NCBI GenBank assembly: GCA_963730325.1
Contig: CAVSRC010000016.1
Location: forward strand, 62,001 to 126,000
From: CAVSRC01 sp963730325
GTDB lineage: Bacteria; Pseudomonadota; Alphaproteobacteria; Rhizobiales; Kaistiaceae
Length of the DNA stretch: 64,000 nucleotides
Direction: 5' to 3'
Shown here piece after piece: positions 34,626 to 43,677 of this stretch (its first letter is position 1; each line of letters opens with the position of its first letter). Under the pieces are notes generated by a model. The model was not told the origin of the DNA, ran no database searches, and saw nothing but the letters and a program-made list of their open reading frames with translations. The translations under genes were made by a program, and so were the position numbers.

Positions 34626-34711
34626 CGTCACCCCGGCGGAGGCCGGGGTCCAGGCAACACACTCCGTATTCGTTGAACGTCACCTGGATTCCGGCCTCCG
34701 CCGGAATGACG
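34626..34711. repeat. Dispersed-type inverted repeat between convergent genes
   Basis: The left arm GTCACCCCGGCGGAGGCCGG and the right arm CCGGCCTCCGCCGGAATGAC are inverted copies with a few mismatches, about 30 bases apart, and each arm is itself nearly palindromic (CCCCGGC...GCCGGGG). The motif CGTCATTCCGGCGGAGGCCG is familiar from many alphaproteobacterial intergenic spacers. It lies between the histidine kinase and cobT, which converge. Confidence 0.75.
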
Positions 34712-34768
34712 ACAGACTGTGGAGTGATCGCTGCGATATCGACGCTCGGGTATGGAAGCGCGCTCGGC

Positions 34769-35797
34769 CTACCCGTCCTTGCCCGAAACCCCGGCCGCAT
34801 CGAAGGTCGCCATGTCGCGGTGGAGCGCGGCGGCGGCTTTGACCAGACCCATGGCGAGCGCCGCGCCGGTGCCCTCCCCCAGCCGCATGCCGAGGTCGAG
34901 CAAGGGTGCCTTGCCCATGCGCTCCAGTGCCCGGGCGTGGGCGGGCTCGGCCGAGACGTGGCCGAACAGGCAATGGTCGAGCGCACTTCTGTCCATGGCG
35001 AAGAGCACGGCCGCGGCGGCGCTCGCCACATAGCCGTCGACGATCACCGGAATGCGGTTGAGGCGCGCGGCCAGGATGGCGCCGGCCATGGCGGCGATCT
35101 CGCGCCCGCCGAGGCGGCGCAGCACCTCCAGCGGATCGTCGAGATGGCCGGCATGATGGGCCATCGCCGCGGCGACCGCGGCGCGCTTGCGCGCCAGCCC
35201 CGCATCGTCGACGCCGGTGCCGGGGCCGACCCAGTCGGCGGGCTCGCCGCCGAACAGACCGCAATAGACCGCCGCGGCGACGGTCGTGTTGCCGATTCCC
35301 ATTTCGCCGATGGCGATGAGGTCGACCCCGTCGGCGATCGCCTCCATGCCATAGGCCATGGTCCCGGCGCACATCTTCTCGTCGAGCGCCGCCTCCACCG
35401 TGATGTCGCCGGTCGGCAGGTCGAGGGCGAGGTCGAAGACCTTGAGGCCAAGATCATAGGTGCGGCAGATCTGGTTGATGGCGGCGCCGCCCGCCGCGAA
35501 GTTCTCCACCATCTGGCGCGTCACGGCCGCCGGATAGGCCGAGACGCCGCGCCGGGTCACGCCATGATTGCCGGCAAAGACGGCGACCAGCGGCCGGTTG
35601 ACCGAAGGCGGCGCCCTGCCCTGCCAGGCCGCCAGCCATGCGGCGATCTCCTCCAGACGGCCGAGCGATCCCGGCGGCTTGGTGAGCGTCGCCTCGCGCG
35701 AGCGCACCGCCGCGGCGGACTCGGAATCCGGACCGGGCATGGCTCTGACGAGGGCGCGGATATCGTCGAAGGGAAGCCCGCTCGCGGAAGGAATCAT
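34769..35797 (-). CDS. cobT: Nicotinate-nucleotide--dimethylbenzimidazole phosphoribosyltransferase
   Basis: The 342-residue enzyme makes alpha-ribazole phosphate for the lower loop of cobalamin. Family signatures include REATLTKPPGSLGRLEEIAA, VFAGNHGVTRRGVSAYP, GEMGIGNTTVAAAVY and the C-terminal RLGEGTGAALAMGL, where the Glu acts as general base. ATG 35797 (MIPSASGLPF) is where the family begins; the open frame upstream overlaps the promoter region. It is divergent from cobS, 110 bases away, so both may be controlled together. No B12-box or other cobalamin riboswitch element is visible between them. Confidence 0.93.
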   Translation of the reverse strand: MIPSASGLPFDDIRALVRAMPGPDSESAAAVRSREATLTKPPGSLGRLEEIAAWLAAWQGRAPPSVNRPLVAVFAGNHGVTRRGVSAYPAAVTRQMVENFAAGGAAINQICRTYDLGLKVFDLALDLPTGDITVEAALDEKMCAGTMAYGMEAIADGVDLIAIGEMGIGNTTVAAAVYCGLFGGEPADWVGPGTGVDDAGLARKRAAVAAAMAHHAGHLDDPLEVLRRLGGREIAAMAGAILAARLNRIPVIVDGYVASAAAAVLFAMDRSALDHCLFGHVSAEPAHARALERMGKAPLLDLGMRLGEGTGAALAMGLVKAAAALHRDMATFDAAGVSGKDG

Positions 35798-35907
35798 TCG
35801 GGCTCCAGAGCCACGGAGATGTGGATTTCGCCGGCCGCCGTTGGCCCGCTTGCGGCAAGGTTCTATAACCGCGGCGCTACCGGTCGCAAGCGACGAGCCC
35901 GATTCCC

Positions 35908-36702
35908 ATGAGCGCCAGCAATCCCTTCCCCGATGTGCAGGCATTTGTCGGCGATCTCAAATCGTCACTGGCGTTTCTTACCCGCGTGCCGGCCGGCTGG
36001 CTCGGCGTCGATCCCGATGTCAGGCCGGACTTCCGGCGCGCCGCCGCGCTGTTCCCGATCGCGGGCGTTCTTGTCGGCATCGTCGGTGGCCTGGTTCTCC
36101 TCATTGCCAGCGCCATCGGCGTGCCGCCGCTTGTCGCCGCGGCGCTTGCCGTGGCGGCGACCATCGCCCTCACCGGCGGGCTGCACGAAGACGGGCTTGC
36201 CGACGTTGCCGACAGTTTCGGCGGCGCCACCGCCGAACGTCGGCTGGAGATCATGCGCGACAGCCGCATCGGCACCTACGGCGCCGCGGCGCTGGTGCTG
36301 GCGCTCGTCATCCGCGTCGCCTGCCTGGCGGCGATCGTCGCGGCCGGCGCCATCCAGGCGGCGATCGCGCTCGCCATCGCCGAAGGCATCTCGCGGGCGG
36401 CGCCGGTGCGCCTGTGGCACGAACTGCCGCCGGCCGGGGAAAGCGGGCTCGCCCACGACACCGGCCCACCCGACCAGAACGCCATGGTGCTGGCGCTGGC
36501 CGTGGCCGCGGTTCTGGCGCTTGTGGCCATCCCCGTGGTCGGTCTCCGCCCCGCCGTGCTTGCCGCTGTTTTGGCTGCTTTGGCCACCTATATGTTCACG
36601 CGACTGACCGCGCAGGCGATCGGCGGGCGCACCGGCGACACGCTCGGTGCTTGTCAGCAGGTGGCACTGGTGGCGTGGTTGATCGGCGCCGCGACGCTGT
36701 AG
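35908..36702 (+). CDS. cobS: Adenosylcobinamide-GDP ribazoletransferase (cobalamin synthase)
   Basis: The 264-residue integral membrane enzyme joins adenosylcobinamide-GDP to alpha-ribazole (phosphate), the last steps of cobalamin synthesis. The catalytic acidic motif TGGLHEDGLADVADSFGG and the following RRLEIMRDSRIGTYGA are intact, within a series of hydrophobic helices. It is divergent from cobT, which makes its substrate. Two small genes follow at 31 and 2 bases, a DUF1289 protein and an aspartic protease, perhaps on the same transcript. Confidence 0.93.
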   Translation: MSASNPFPDVQAFVGDLKSSLAFLTRVPAGWLGVDPDVRPDFRRAAALFPIAGVLVGIVGGLVLLIASAIGVPPLVAAALAVAATIALTGGLHEDGLADVADSFGGATAERRLEIMRDSRIGTYGAAALVLALVIRVACLAAIVAAGAIQAAIALAIAEGISRAAPVRLWHELPPAGESGLAHDTGPPDQNAMVLALAVAAVLALVAIPVVGLRPAVLAAVLAALATYMFTRLTAQAIGGRTGDTLGACQQVALVAWLIGAATL

Positions 36703-36733
36703 GCGACCATCAGAGTAACCCAGACGCTGTCCC

Positions 36734-36919
36734 ATGATCTCGCCCTGCATCAAGCTCTGCGCCATCGATCCCGATACGCGGCTCTGCGCCGGCTGCGGAC
36801 GCACGCTGACGGAGATCGGCCGGTGGGCGTCCTATTCCGACGAGGAGCGCCGGCGCATCATGCACACCTTGCCCGAACGCCTGGCCGGGGCCTCCGCGCC
36901 ACGACGGGACGAGCCCTGA
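36734..36919 (+). CDS. DUF1289 family small Cys-rich protein
   Basis: This 61-residue protein has the DUF1289 pattern SPCIKLCAIDPDTRLCAGCG followed by RTLTEIGRWASYSDEERRRI. Four Cys suggest a bound metal (zinc or an Fe-S cluster). Its role is unknown, but it is widely conserved in proteobacteria. It lies 31 bases after cobS and two bases before the aspartic protease gene, on the same strand, so it is likely co-transcribed with both. Confidence 0.92.
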   Translation: MISPCIKLCAIDPDTRLCAGCGRTLTEIGRWASYSDEERRRIMHTLPERLAGASAPRRDEP

Positions 36920-36921
36920 CC

Positions 36922-37638
36922 ATGCGCCGGCCGCCGCGCCTGTTCTTCTGGATCCTGCTCCTGCTGGTCGCCGCCGGCGGGGCGGCGCTGGTGGTCATGC
37001 TGGCGCCCTCCTTCGGCTTCGACATGTCCTCCCCCGGCCCCGTCCGGCTGGTCTATTTCGTCGCCCTCCTGCTCTTCATCGGCTCGGCGATCGTCGGGCG
37101 CGTCGGGGCGCGCGAGGTGCTGCGCGCCGTGGTCGGCTGGGGCGTCATCCTGGTCGTGCTGATCGGCGCCTATGCCTATCGCGTCGAGCTTGCCGGCGTC
37201 GGCGGGCGGCTGCTCGGCGTTCTCGTGCCGGGCGTTCCGATCAGCGGCGAGCTTTCCGGCGAGAGCGGCGGCAGCGTCGTCGTCATGCGCGACGGCGACG
37301 GCCATTTCGTCGTGCGTACCGGTGTCGACGGCGTGCCGATGACGATGCTGGTGGATACCGGCGCCAGCCTGGTGACGCTGACGCCGGAGGACGCCGCCAG
37401 GATCGGCATCGACACCGCGACGCTCCACTTCGGCATGCAGATCCAGACCGCCAACGGCATGATCAACGCCGCGCCGATCACCATCCGTCGCCTCAGCATC
37501 GGAACGATCGCGCGCACCGACGTCAAGGCGCTGGTGGCGCCGCCGGGCGCGCTTCAGGAGAGCCTGCTCGGCATGAGCTTCCTCAACTCGCTGTCGGGCT
37601 ATGCGATCTCCGGCGACCGGCTGGTGCTGAAGCCCTAG
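36922..37638 (+). CDS. Membrane-anchored retropepsin-like aspartic protease (TIGR02281 type)
   Basis: The 238-residue protein has three hydrophobic segments in the first 90 residues (LFFWILLLLVAAGGAALVVM, VYFVALLLFIGSAIVG, WGVILVVLIGAYAYRV) and a C-terminal protease domain. The active-site motif is VGVDGVPMTMLVDTGASLVT with Asp-Thr-Gly, and the typical TIGR02281 block is LVAPPGALQESLLGMSFLNS. One domain per chain implies dimerisation as in retroviral proteases. The catalytic domain probably faces the periplasm. The substrate is unknown. Its TAG stop shares the four bases CTAG with the stop of the convergent dusA. Confidence 0.88.
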   Translation: MRRPPRLFFWILLLLVAAGGAALVVMLAPSFGFDMSSPGPVRLVYFVALLLFIGSAIVGRVGAREVLRAVVGWGVILVVLIGAYAYRVELAGVGGRLLGVLVPGVPISGELSGESGGSVVVMRDGDGHFVVRTGVDGVPMTMLVDTGASLVTLTPEDAARIGIDTATLHFGMQIQTANGMINAAPITIRRLSIGTIARTDVKALVAPPGALQESLLGMSFLNSLSGYAISGDRLVLKP

Positions 37639-38681
37639 AGCGTTTCGGCGAGGCTGGCATAGATGGCGGCCTCGACCGATGGCGCCGGCGTGACCGCGGC
37701 CAGCGCCTCCTGCACGACCTCGATGCCGGCGCCCGGCTTGACGGCGCCGACGGTGAGTATGCGGCGCCACGACCGCGCGCCGGGCACGCCGTGGAACAGG
37801 CCGAGCATGTGGCGGGTGATCTGCGACAGGCGCGTGCCGCGTTCCAGTTCCGCCGCGATCATGGGCAGCATCGCGGCAACGACCGCGTGTGGCTCCGGAG
37901 CCTCGCCGGCGCGGTAGAAGCGCCGGTCGATATCGGCAAGCATCGCGGGCGTATGATAGGCGGCGCGCCCGAGCATGACCCCATCGACATGGACGAGATG
38001 GGCTTCCGCTTCGTCGAGCGAAGCGATGCCGCCATTGATGCCGACGAAGGTGTCGGGGAGCCGCTGCTTCAGCCGGTAGACGCGATCGTAATCGAGCGGC
38101 GGCACCTCGCGGTTCTCCCGCGGCGACAGGCCGTCGAGCCAGGCCTTGCGGGCATGGACCCAGATGGCGTCGGTACCGGCCGCAATCGTCGCATTGGCCA
38201 GCGCATCGAGGGCGGTCTCGGTGTCCTGCTCGTCGACGCCGAGGCGGCACTTGACGGTGACCGGCACGGCGACCGCCGCCTTCATGGCGGCGACCAGCGC
38301 GCCGACCAGCGCGGGCGAGCGCATCAGGCAGGCGCCGAATGTGCCGGACTGCACGCGGTCGGACGGACAGCCGACGTTGAGGTTGATCTCGTCATAGCCG
38401 AAGTCGGCGCCGATGCGCGCCGCCTCGGCGAGCTTGTCCGGTTCGGCACCGCCGAGCTGGAGGGCGACCGGGTGCTCCGCCGGAGCGAAGCCGATCAGCC
38501 GCTCGCGGTCGCCGTGGATGACCGCCTCGGCGGTGACCATCTCGGTATAGAGCAGCGCCGACCGCGTCAGCTGCCGGTGGAACAGGCGGCAGTAGCGGTC
38601 GGTCCAATCCATCATCGGAGCGACCGCAACCACCCCGGTTGCGTGACGCTCTGCTGCCGGCAACGTCGCGTAATGGCGCAT
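37635..38681 (-). CDS. dusA: tRNA-dihydrouridine(20/20a) synthase
   Basis: The 348-residue FMN enzyme reduces U20/U20a in the tRNA D-loop. It has VAVAPMMDWTDRYCRLFHRQ at the N-terminus, the active-site Cys in EINLNVGCPSDRVQSGTFGA, and FVGINGGIASLDEAEAHL and VDGVMLGRAAYHTPAML of the flavin-binding barrel, all diagnostic for DusA rather than DusB or DusC. ATG 38681 (MRHYATLP) is selected; a GTG three codons upstream is possible. The 3' end overlaps the convergent protease gene by CTAG. The upstream gene on the same strand ends at 38731. Confidence 0.93.
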   Translation of the reverse strand: MRHYATLPAAERHATGVVAVAPMMDWTDRYCRLFHRQLTRSALLYTEMVTAEAVIHGDRERLIGFAPAEHPVALQLGGAEPDKLAEAARIGADFGYDEINLNVGCPSDRVQSGTFGACLMRSPALVGALVAAMKAAVAVPVTVKCRLGVDEQDTETALDALANATIAAGTDAIWVHARKAWLDGLSPRENREVPPLDYDRVYRLKQRLPDTFVGINGGIASLDEAEAHLVHVDGVMLGRAAYHTPAMLADIDRRFYRAGEAPEPHAVVAAMLPMIAAELERGTRLSQITRHMLGLFHGVPGARSWRRILTVGAVKPGAGIEVVQEALAAVTPAPSVEAAIYASLAETL

Positions 38682-38730
38682 GTCGCTCACTTGGCGCGGT
38701 TGGCGGCGAATGTCCAGACGGGGGCTCGGT

Positions 38731-40947
38731 TCAGGCCCGGCGCCGCGGGGGCGCGGACGTCTGAAACCGGGCATCGACGCCCAGCAATGCCGTCAGCTCG
38801 GCGGCCGGCCCCGGGCGACCGAAGAAGAAGCCCTGGAAAGCATCGCAGCCGGTTATCCTGAGGATCGCCGCCTCCGCCTCGGTCTCGACGCCTTCCGCCG
38901 TGACGCTGAGGCCGAGAGCGTCGGCGAGCGCGACGGTGGCCTGGACCAGCCTCTGGGCGCGCGGATCGCGGTCGATATTGGCGATCAGCGAGCGGTCGAG
39001 CTTGAGCTTGTCGAAGGCGAAGCTGCGCAGATAGCCGATGCTCGAATAGCCGACGCCGAAATCGTCGAGCACGACGGCAATGCCGAGGGCGCGGATCGTG
39101 TCGATCGCGCGCCGCGCTTGTTCGGGGTGCGTGATGAGATAGGTCTCCGTCACCTCGATCTCGAGGCGATTGGCGGGGAAGCCGGTTTCCTCGAGCACGC
39201 CGGCGACGGCTGTCGCGAAATTGGGGTTCTGGAGCTGCGCCGGCGAGACGTTCACGGCGACCCTGAGCCCGGGCCATGCGGTGGCGTCGCGGCAGGTGCG
39301 CTTGAGCGTCCACATGCCGAGTTCGTCGATGAGGCCGGTTTCCTCGGCGATCGGGATGAACTCGCCCGGCGAGATCGGCTTGGCGTCATCGCCGCGCGGC
39401 CAGCGGACCAGCGCCTCAGCGCTGACGATGCTGCCGTCGCTGGCGCTGTAGACCGGCTGATAAAACATGGTGAGCGCGTCGATGGCCAGCGCCCGCCGCA
39501 GTTCACCGGCGATCTCGATGCGCTTGCGGTGTCGCACATCGAGCGAGTCGTCGAACATGCAGATGCGATTGCGCCCTTCCTGCCGGGCCTGATACCTGGC
39601 CACGTCGCCGCGACGCAGCACTTCCGCGGCGGAGATGTCGGCATTGCCGACAAGCACGATGCCCACGCTGGCACTGAGGGAGATGATGCGCCCGCCGATG
39701 TCGAAGGGCTTGGCGAAGAAACGGACGAGCTGCGGGCCCAGTTCGTTGGCTCGCTCGGCCGCCTGTGGCTTGTCGATGACTACGGCGAACTCGTCTCCGC
39801 CGAGGCGGACGAGGCAGCAATTGCCGCTCAGCGCGCGGAAGCCTTTCGCCACCTTGCGCAGCAACTGGTCGCCGACGTCGTGGCCATAGGCATCATTGAC
39901 TTCCTCCAGCCCGTCCATCTCGACGCAGATGAGCGCCAGGTCGTCATCGCCATGGCGTTGGCTGACCACGTTCCTGAGATGATCCAGCAGGGCCATGCGA
40001 TTTGGCAGGCCGCTGAGTGAATCGTGGGTGGCGGCGTGGCGCGCCTGGATCTCGCCGCGCCGCACCCGCGAAAAGCCTCGTGCGGCGATGACGACCAGCG
40101 CCAGCATGGTGACGACGAGCGCGCCGAGCATGCCGATGACGCGTGGGTTGAGCCGGGTGAGCGCCTCGCTGCCGGGCTTCCAGGCGATCCAGGTAAGCGC
40201 CGCGATGGTTCCGCCGTCGGCGTCGTTAAGCGGGATGGCCGTCTCGCCATCGGCGGCTGACGGCGCGGCCAGCGCCAGTCCGGTGATCAGATAGTCCTCC
40301 GACAGGCGCTGGACGGCATTGGCGTCGAGTGCCTTGGCGAGGATGAGGAACCGCCTGGGTTCAGGCGCGGGCATGGACTGCGAAAAGGGAACGACCGGCC
40401 CGACCGCCACCACCATCGGACCCCAGACGCCGCGCACCAGAGCGCTGTGCGCATCCGGCGCGCTCTCCTGCTTCGCGCTAAGCAGGAGCCGGGCAAGCGA
40501 CGGACCAAATGCCTCCGCGGCCGGCGTCGCGACGGCTTCGCCATCGTGATAGGCGAAGACGACCGAGTCATCGGCGTCGAGAAGATAGGCCGTGTCGAAG
40601 AAGATCGGGTCTTCCGTCGAGGAGACGAAGGAGTCGTCGACGAACTGCCGGTCGACCTTGCCGTAGAGCTTGCGCGCGGCATCGTCCCAGATGGCATAGT
40701 CGCCATGGGTGTCGGCCATGTGGTTGAGCGTCGCCTTAACCGCCGCCTCGACCGTCTGGCGCGTCAGCGACAGCGCCGTGTGGTTGACCTCGCGGGCGAT
40801 CTCGTTCACCGCGAAGGTCAGCGTCGAGATGGTGACGATGAGGATGATCGCCGCCGGCACGACGACGCTGAGAGCGAACCGGATATCCGGGCGCCCCATG
40901 CGCAACATGTGGAGTACGCGGCGCGACGGAGACATTGCGCGCAGCAT
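38731..40947 (-). CDS. CHASE4-like sensor with GGDEF and EAL domains (copy 1)
   Basis: The protein of about 738 residues has an N-terminal membrane helix (SVVVPAAIILIVTISTLTFA), a periplasmic CHASE4-like sensor (HGDYAIWDDAARKL), a second helix near residue 290 (VIGMLGALVVTMLALVVIAA), a GGDEF domain with intact RLGGDEF and an EAL domain with intact EALVRW, DDFGVGYSS, AEGVET and QGFFFGRP. Both cyclic-di-GMP synthesis and hydrolysis are therefore possible on sequence, and one may regulate the other. The start is uncertain: ATG 40947 has GGCGG upstream, while 40935 is an in-frame alternative. A second protein of the same plan follows upstream at 41030-43228. Confidence 0.9.
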   Translation of the reverse strand: MLRAMSPSRRVLHMLRMGRPDIRFALSVVVPAAIILIVTISTLTFAVNEIAREVNHTALSLTRQTVEAAVKATLNHMADTHGDYAIWDDAARKLYGKVDRQFVDDSFVSSTEDPIFFDTAYLLDADDSVVFAYHDGEAVATPAAEAFGPSLARLLLSAKQESAPDAHSALVRGVWGPMVVAVGPVVPFSQSMPAPEPRRFLILAKALDANAVQRLSEDYLITGLALAAPSAADGETAIPLNDADGGTIAALTWIAWKPGSEALTRLNPRVIGMLGALVVTMLALVVIAARGFSRVRRGEIQARHAATHDSLSGLPNRMALLDHLRNVVSQRHGDDDLALICVEMDGLEEVNDAYGHDVGDQLLRKVAKGFRALSGNCCLVRLGGDEFAVVIDKPQAAERANELGPQLVRFFAKPFDIGGRIISLSASVGIVLVGNADISAAEVLRRGDVARYQARQEGRNRICMFDDSLDVRHRKRIEIAGELRRALAIDALTMFYQPVYSASDGSIVSAEALVRWPRGDDAKPISPGEFIPIAEETGLIDELGMWTLKRTCRDATAWPGLRVAVNVSPAQLQNPNFATAVAGVLEETGFPANRLEIEVTETYLITHPEQARRAIDTIRALGIAVVLDDFGVGYSSIGYLRSFAFDKLKLDRSLIANIDRDPRAQRLVQATVALADALGLSVTAEGVETEAEAAILRITGCDAFQGFFFGRPGPAAELTALLGVDARFQTSAPPRRRA

Positions 40948-41029
40948 CCATCCGCCAGCGTTAAGGTCGCATGAAGCTCCCAACCATGTCGAAAGATGGT
41001 TAAGCGGGCGTTTTTCGCCCGCCCGCCCA

Positions 41030-43228
41030 CTACGTCCTGGCGGCGACCTTGCGCTCGTCGATCCGACCGGCGCCGATGCCCATTCCACCGGTTTCCTCGG
41101 CCGCCACGATGAGTGCGTCGATCTCGTTGGCCGCCACCGGCCGGCTGATCATGAAGCCCTGGACGAACTCGCACTGGATCAGCCGCAGCAGCTTGAGCTG
41201 GTCCTCGTTCTCAATGCCTTCGGCGATGACCGACAGCCCAAGCGCGTCGCCGAGCGAGACCAGCGACTGGATCAAGGCATTGGCAGTGGCGTTCATGCCG
41301 ATATCGCGCACGAAGGAGCGGTCCACCTTGAGAACGTCGAAGGGGAACTGGCGGAGATAGCCGATCGAGGAGAATCCGGTGCCGAAGTCGTCGAGCGCCA
41401 GGGTGAAGCCGTGCTCCTTCAGCATGGCCAGCTTACGCTTGGCGATCGTCGGATTGTTGACCAGGATGCCTTCGGTCAGCTCCAGCTCGAAGCGATCGGC
41501 GGAGAGGCCATGGCTGTGCACGATGGCGCCGAGGTCGCCGGCGAAGCTCGGATCGCGCAGCTGCACGGGCGAGACGTTGATCGCCATGCGATAGCCCGGC
41601 CAGCGGGCGAGGTCGCGGCACGCCTGATGGGTGACGATACGGCCGATGTCGTGGATCAGGCCGGTCTCCTCGGCGACCGGGATGAACAGGGCCGGCGAGA
41701 CCGAACCGAACTCGGGCGACTCCCAGCGGGCCAATGCCTCGAAGCCGACGATGGCGAGGTCGGCGGCGCGCACCACCGGCTGGTAGAAGACCTTGAGTTC
41801 GTTGCCGTTCTCGATGGCGCGGCGCAGACCCGATTCGAGCTGCTTCTTCTCCAGCGCGCCGGTCTCCATCGTCGGATGGTAGGCGACCGCCTCGCGCTCG
41901 GCGCCGTTCTTGGCCCGATACATGGCAATGTCGGCGCGGCGCACGAGTTCGCCGGGCTCGGCGATGCGCTGGTCGGCAACGGCGTAGCCGACCGACGCGG
42001 TGACGTGGAACTCGAAGCCGCTGATCGTGAAGGGCAAATCGAGCGAGCGCGCCGCTGCGTTCGCGGTGCTGGCGGTGGCCGTAAGGATGTCGTCGGCGAT
42101 GAGGGCGATGGCGAATTCGTCGCCGCCAATGCGGGCGAGCGTCGCCGCCGGCGGCAGAACGCGGCCGAGGCGCGTTGCCAGCGCCCGCACCAGGGCATCG
42201 CCGCCGATATGGCCGATCGAATCGTTGACCGCCTTGAAGCCGTTGACGTCGAGATAGATGACCGACAGTGCGCCCCTGCGGCAGGCCTCGCTGTGCGATT
42301 CAGATTCCAGCATCTCGGTGAAGCCGGCGCGGTTCATCAGGCTGGTCATCGAATCGGTCCGTGCCGCGGTGACCGCCTCGCGCTCGCTGTCGGTCAGCGC
42401 GATCGCCATCTTGCGGGCGCTGAACGCGGTGGTCAGCGCCACCGCGCAGAACAGGGCGAGCGCGATGCCGATCGGCATCAACGCGTTGCGCAGCAGCGCA
42501 TTGCCGGGGGTCGGCGGCGTCCACGCGACGACGCCGGCCTGCTTGCCGTTGATGTCGTCAATCGGCACCTGGCCGAGACCCGCCGCGCCGTGGCGGGCGA
42601 ACTGCAGGTCGTCGATCAGGAACGAGCGGCCGAGATCGTGCAGGCGCTGCTTTCCGAGATACTGGCCGAAGACGATGATCGGCAGGTCGGTGTTCTTCAC
42701 CTCATCTGCCTTGGAAACCGGGGCCAGATGCTGGATGGCGATCATCATCGGCACCGACGGCGTGTCGGCATAGATGCCGCTCTCGCCGGCAAGGTTGGCG
42801 ACCGGCAGGCCGGCGGCGACCTTGCGGATCATCTTCAGCGTGTCGGGCGTGATGACCTGGCCGACCGTGTCGGTGGTGTCCTCGGTGATCCATTGATGAT
42901 CGACCTTGCCCTCGGGCGAGATGATCACCAGCAGATCGGCGATGTCGGTGTCGGTGATGCCGGTGCCGACATTGGCGTCGATCCATTCCTCGTCCTTGCG
43001 GACGTAGGCGTCGTAGGCTTCTTCCCACCAGCCGTAGTCGTTGGCGAGCTGGGCGAGGCGCTTGCCCATCGCCTTCAGGCCGCCGTCCACCATGGTCTGG
43101 GTGCCTTGGGCGGCCTGTTGATTGTGCTTGTAGGCCATCCACGAAATGGTGACCACGACCGTCAGCACGGTAATGGCGATGCCCGCCACAAGGTTGAGCG
43201 TAATTCGGCCGGTCAGTGCCTTTGCCAT
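41030..43228 (-). CDS. CHASE4-like sensor with GGDEF and EAL domains (copy 2)
   Basis: The 732-residue protein repeats the plan of its neighbour: N-terminal helix LNLVAGIAITVLTVVVTISW, periplasmic CHASE4-like sensor with LANDYGWWEEAYDAYVRKDE, second helix LMPIGIALALFCAVALTTAF, GGDEF with intact RIGGDEF and EAL with intact FEALARW, DDFGTGFSS, AEGIENED and QGFMISRP. The two sensors differ strongly in their periplasmic part, so they should read different signals. ATG 43228 is chosen; an open extension upstream is short. There are 82 bases between the two genes. The long spacer upstream (43229-43677) holds the promoter. Confidence 0.9.
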   Translation of the reverse strand: MAKALTGRITLNLVAGIAITVLTVVVTISWMAYKHNQQAAQGTQTMVDGGLKAMGKRLAQLANDYGWWEEAYDAYVRKDEEWIDANVGTGITDTDIADLLVIISPEGKVDHQWITEDTTDTVGQVITPDTLKMIRKVAAGLPVANLAGESGIYADTPSVPMMIAIQHLAPVSKADEVKNTDLPIIVFGQYLGKQRLHDLGRSFLIDDLQFARHGAAGLGQVPIDDINGKQAGVVAWTPPTPGNALLRNALMPIGIALALFCAVALTTAFSARKMAIALTDSEREAVTAARTDSMTSLMNRAGFTEMLESESHSEACRRGALSVIYLDVNGFKAVNDSIGHIGGDALVRALATRLGRVLPPAATLARIGGDEFAIALIADDILTATASTANAAARSLDLPFTISGFEFHVTASVGYAVADQRIAEPGELVRRADIAMYRAKNGAEREAVAYHPTMETGALEKKQLESGLRRAIENGNELKVFYQPVVRAADLAIVGFEALARWESPEFGSVSPALFIPVAEETGLIHDIGRIVTHQACRDLARWPGYRMAINVSPVQLRDPSFAGDLGAIVHSHGLSADRFELELTEGILVNNPTIAKRKLAMLKEHGFTLALDDFGTGFSSIGYLRQFPFDVLKVDRSFVRDIGMNATANALIQSLVSLGDALGLSVIAEGIENEDQLKLLRLIQCEFVQGFMISRPVAANEIDALIVAAEETGGMGIGAGRIDERKVAART

Positions 43229-43677
43229 AGCGCAGAATCCCCCAACGCCTCGATTGGACCGGCACGCTGGCAAGCCGACCTTGCGATAGATTTAATGTTC
43301 TTGTTTACGACTGCTTAAGCCATGGGACACGCGAGCAAGTATTCGTACCCACGGTTGCACGCAGGGCCCATCACATCGACTGCCAGGCGACGCGTTCCAT
43401 CCGTTTCTCTTCAGCGTTTCAGCCGAATTTTTCATTGGAATAACTTATCGGCCGCGACAGAGCCGTGCCGCCACCGGCGGACGCCCTTCCCCGCCGGGTT
43501 GAAGCCAACTCTTCGTTGCTATGGTTAACGCCTACTGAAATAATAACAATTTCGATCTGCGCGGTCCCCAATGCCGGTACTGCCCGGGCCCGTTTGGTTG
43601 ACAATCGGTTAACCGGACCGCTTATTCCTCAGTGCGGCGGTTAAGTATTTGTTGTGTATGCGTACGAGGAGGCAGTC
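43229..43677. other. Intergenic region with promoters, no gene
   Basis: I see no supported gene in these 449 bases. The rightward promoter is TTGACA (43598-43603), 17-base spacer and CTTATT (43621-43626), about 50 bases before the next gene. TTAA-containing half-sites (GGTTAAC, GGTTAAG) are frequent here, as in CtrA-controlled regions, but no clean TTAA-N7-TTAA box is present. Confidence 0.55.
43598..43626 (+). promoter_or_regulatory. Sigma-70-type promoter with palindrome CGGTTAACCG in the spacer
   Basis: The -35 TTGACA is a perfect consensus, spaced 17 bases from CTTATT. The spacer contains the perfect ten-base palindrome CGGTTAACCG (43606-43615), well placed for a repressor. It should drive the operon of the unknown protein, SET protein and MFS transporter. 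Confidence 0.6.

Noticed and set aside
35798..35907. Possible cobalamin riboswitch between the divergent cobT and cobS genes
   Set aside because: The spacer is only 110 bases and no B12-box (GCCACTG) or related conserved element is visible.
43322..43528. A 68-codon plus-strand frame in the long spacer before the unknown-SET operon
   Set aside because: It has no ribosome site, no hydrophobic or domain pattern and a composition unlike neighbouring genes; the region is better read as regulatory.
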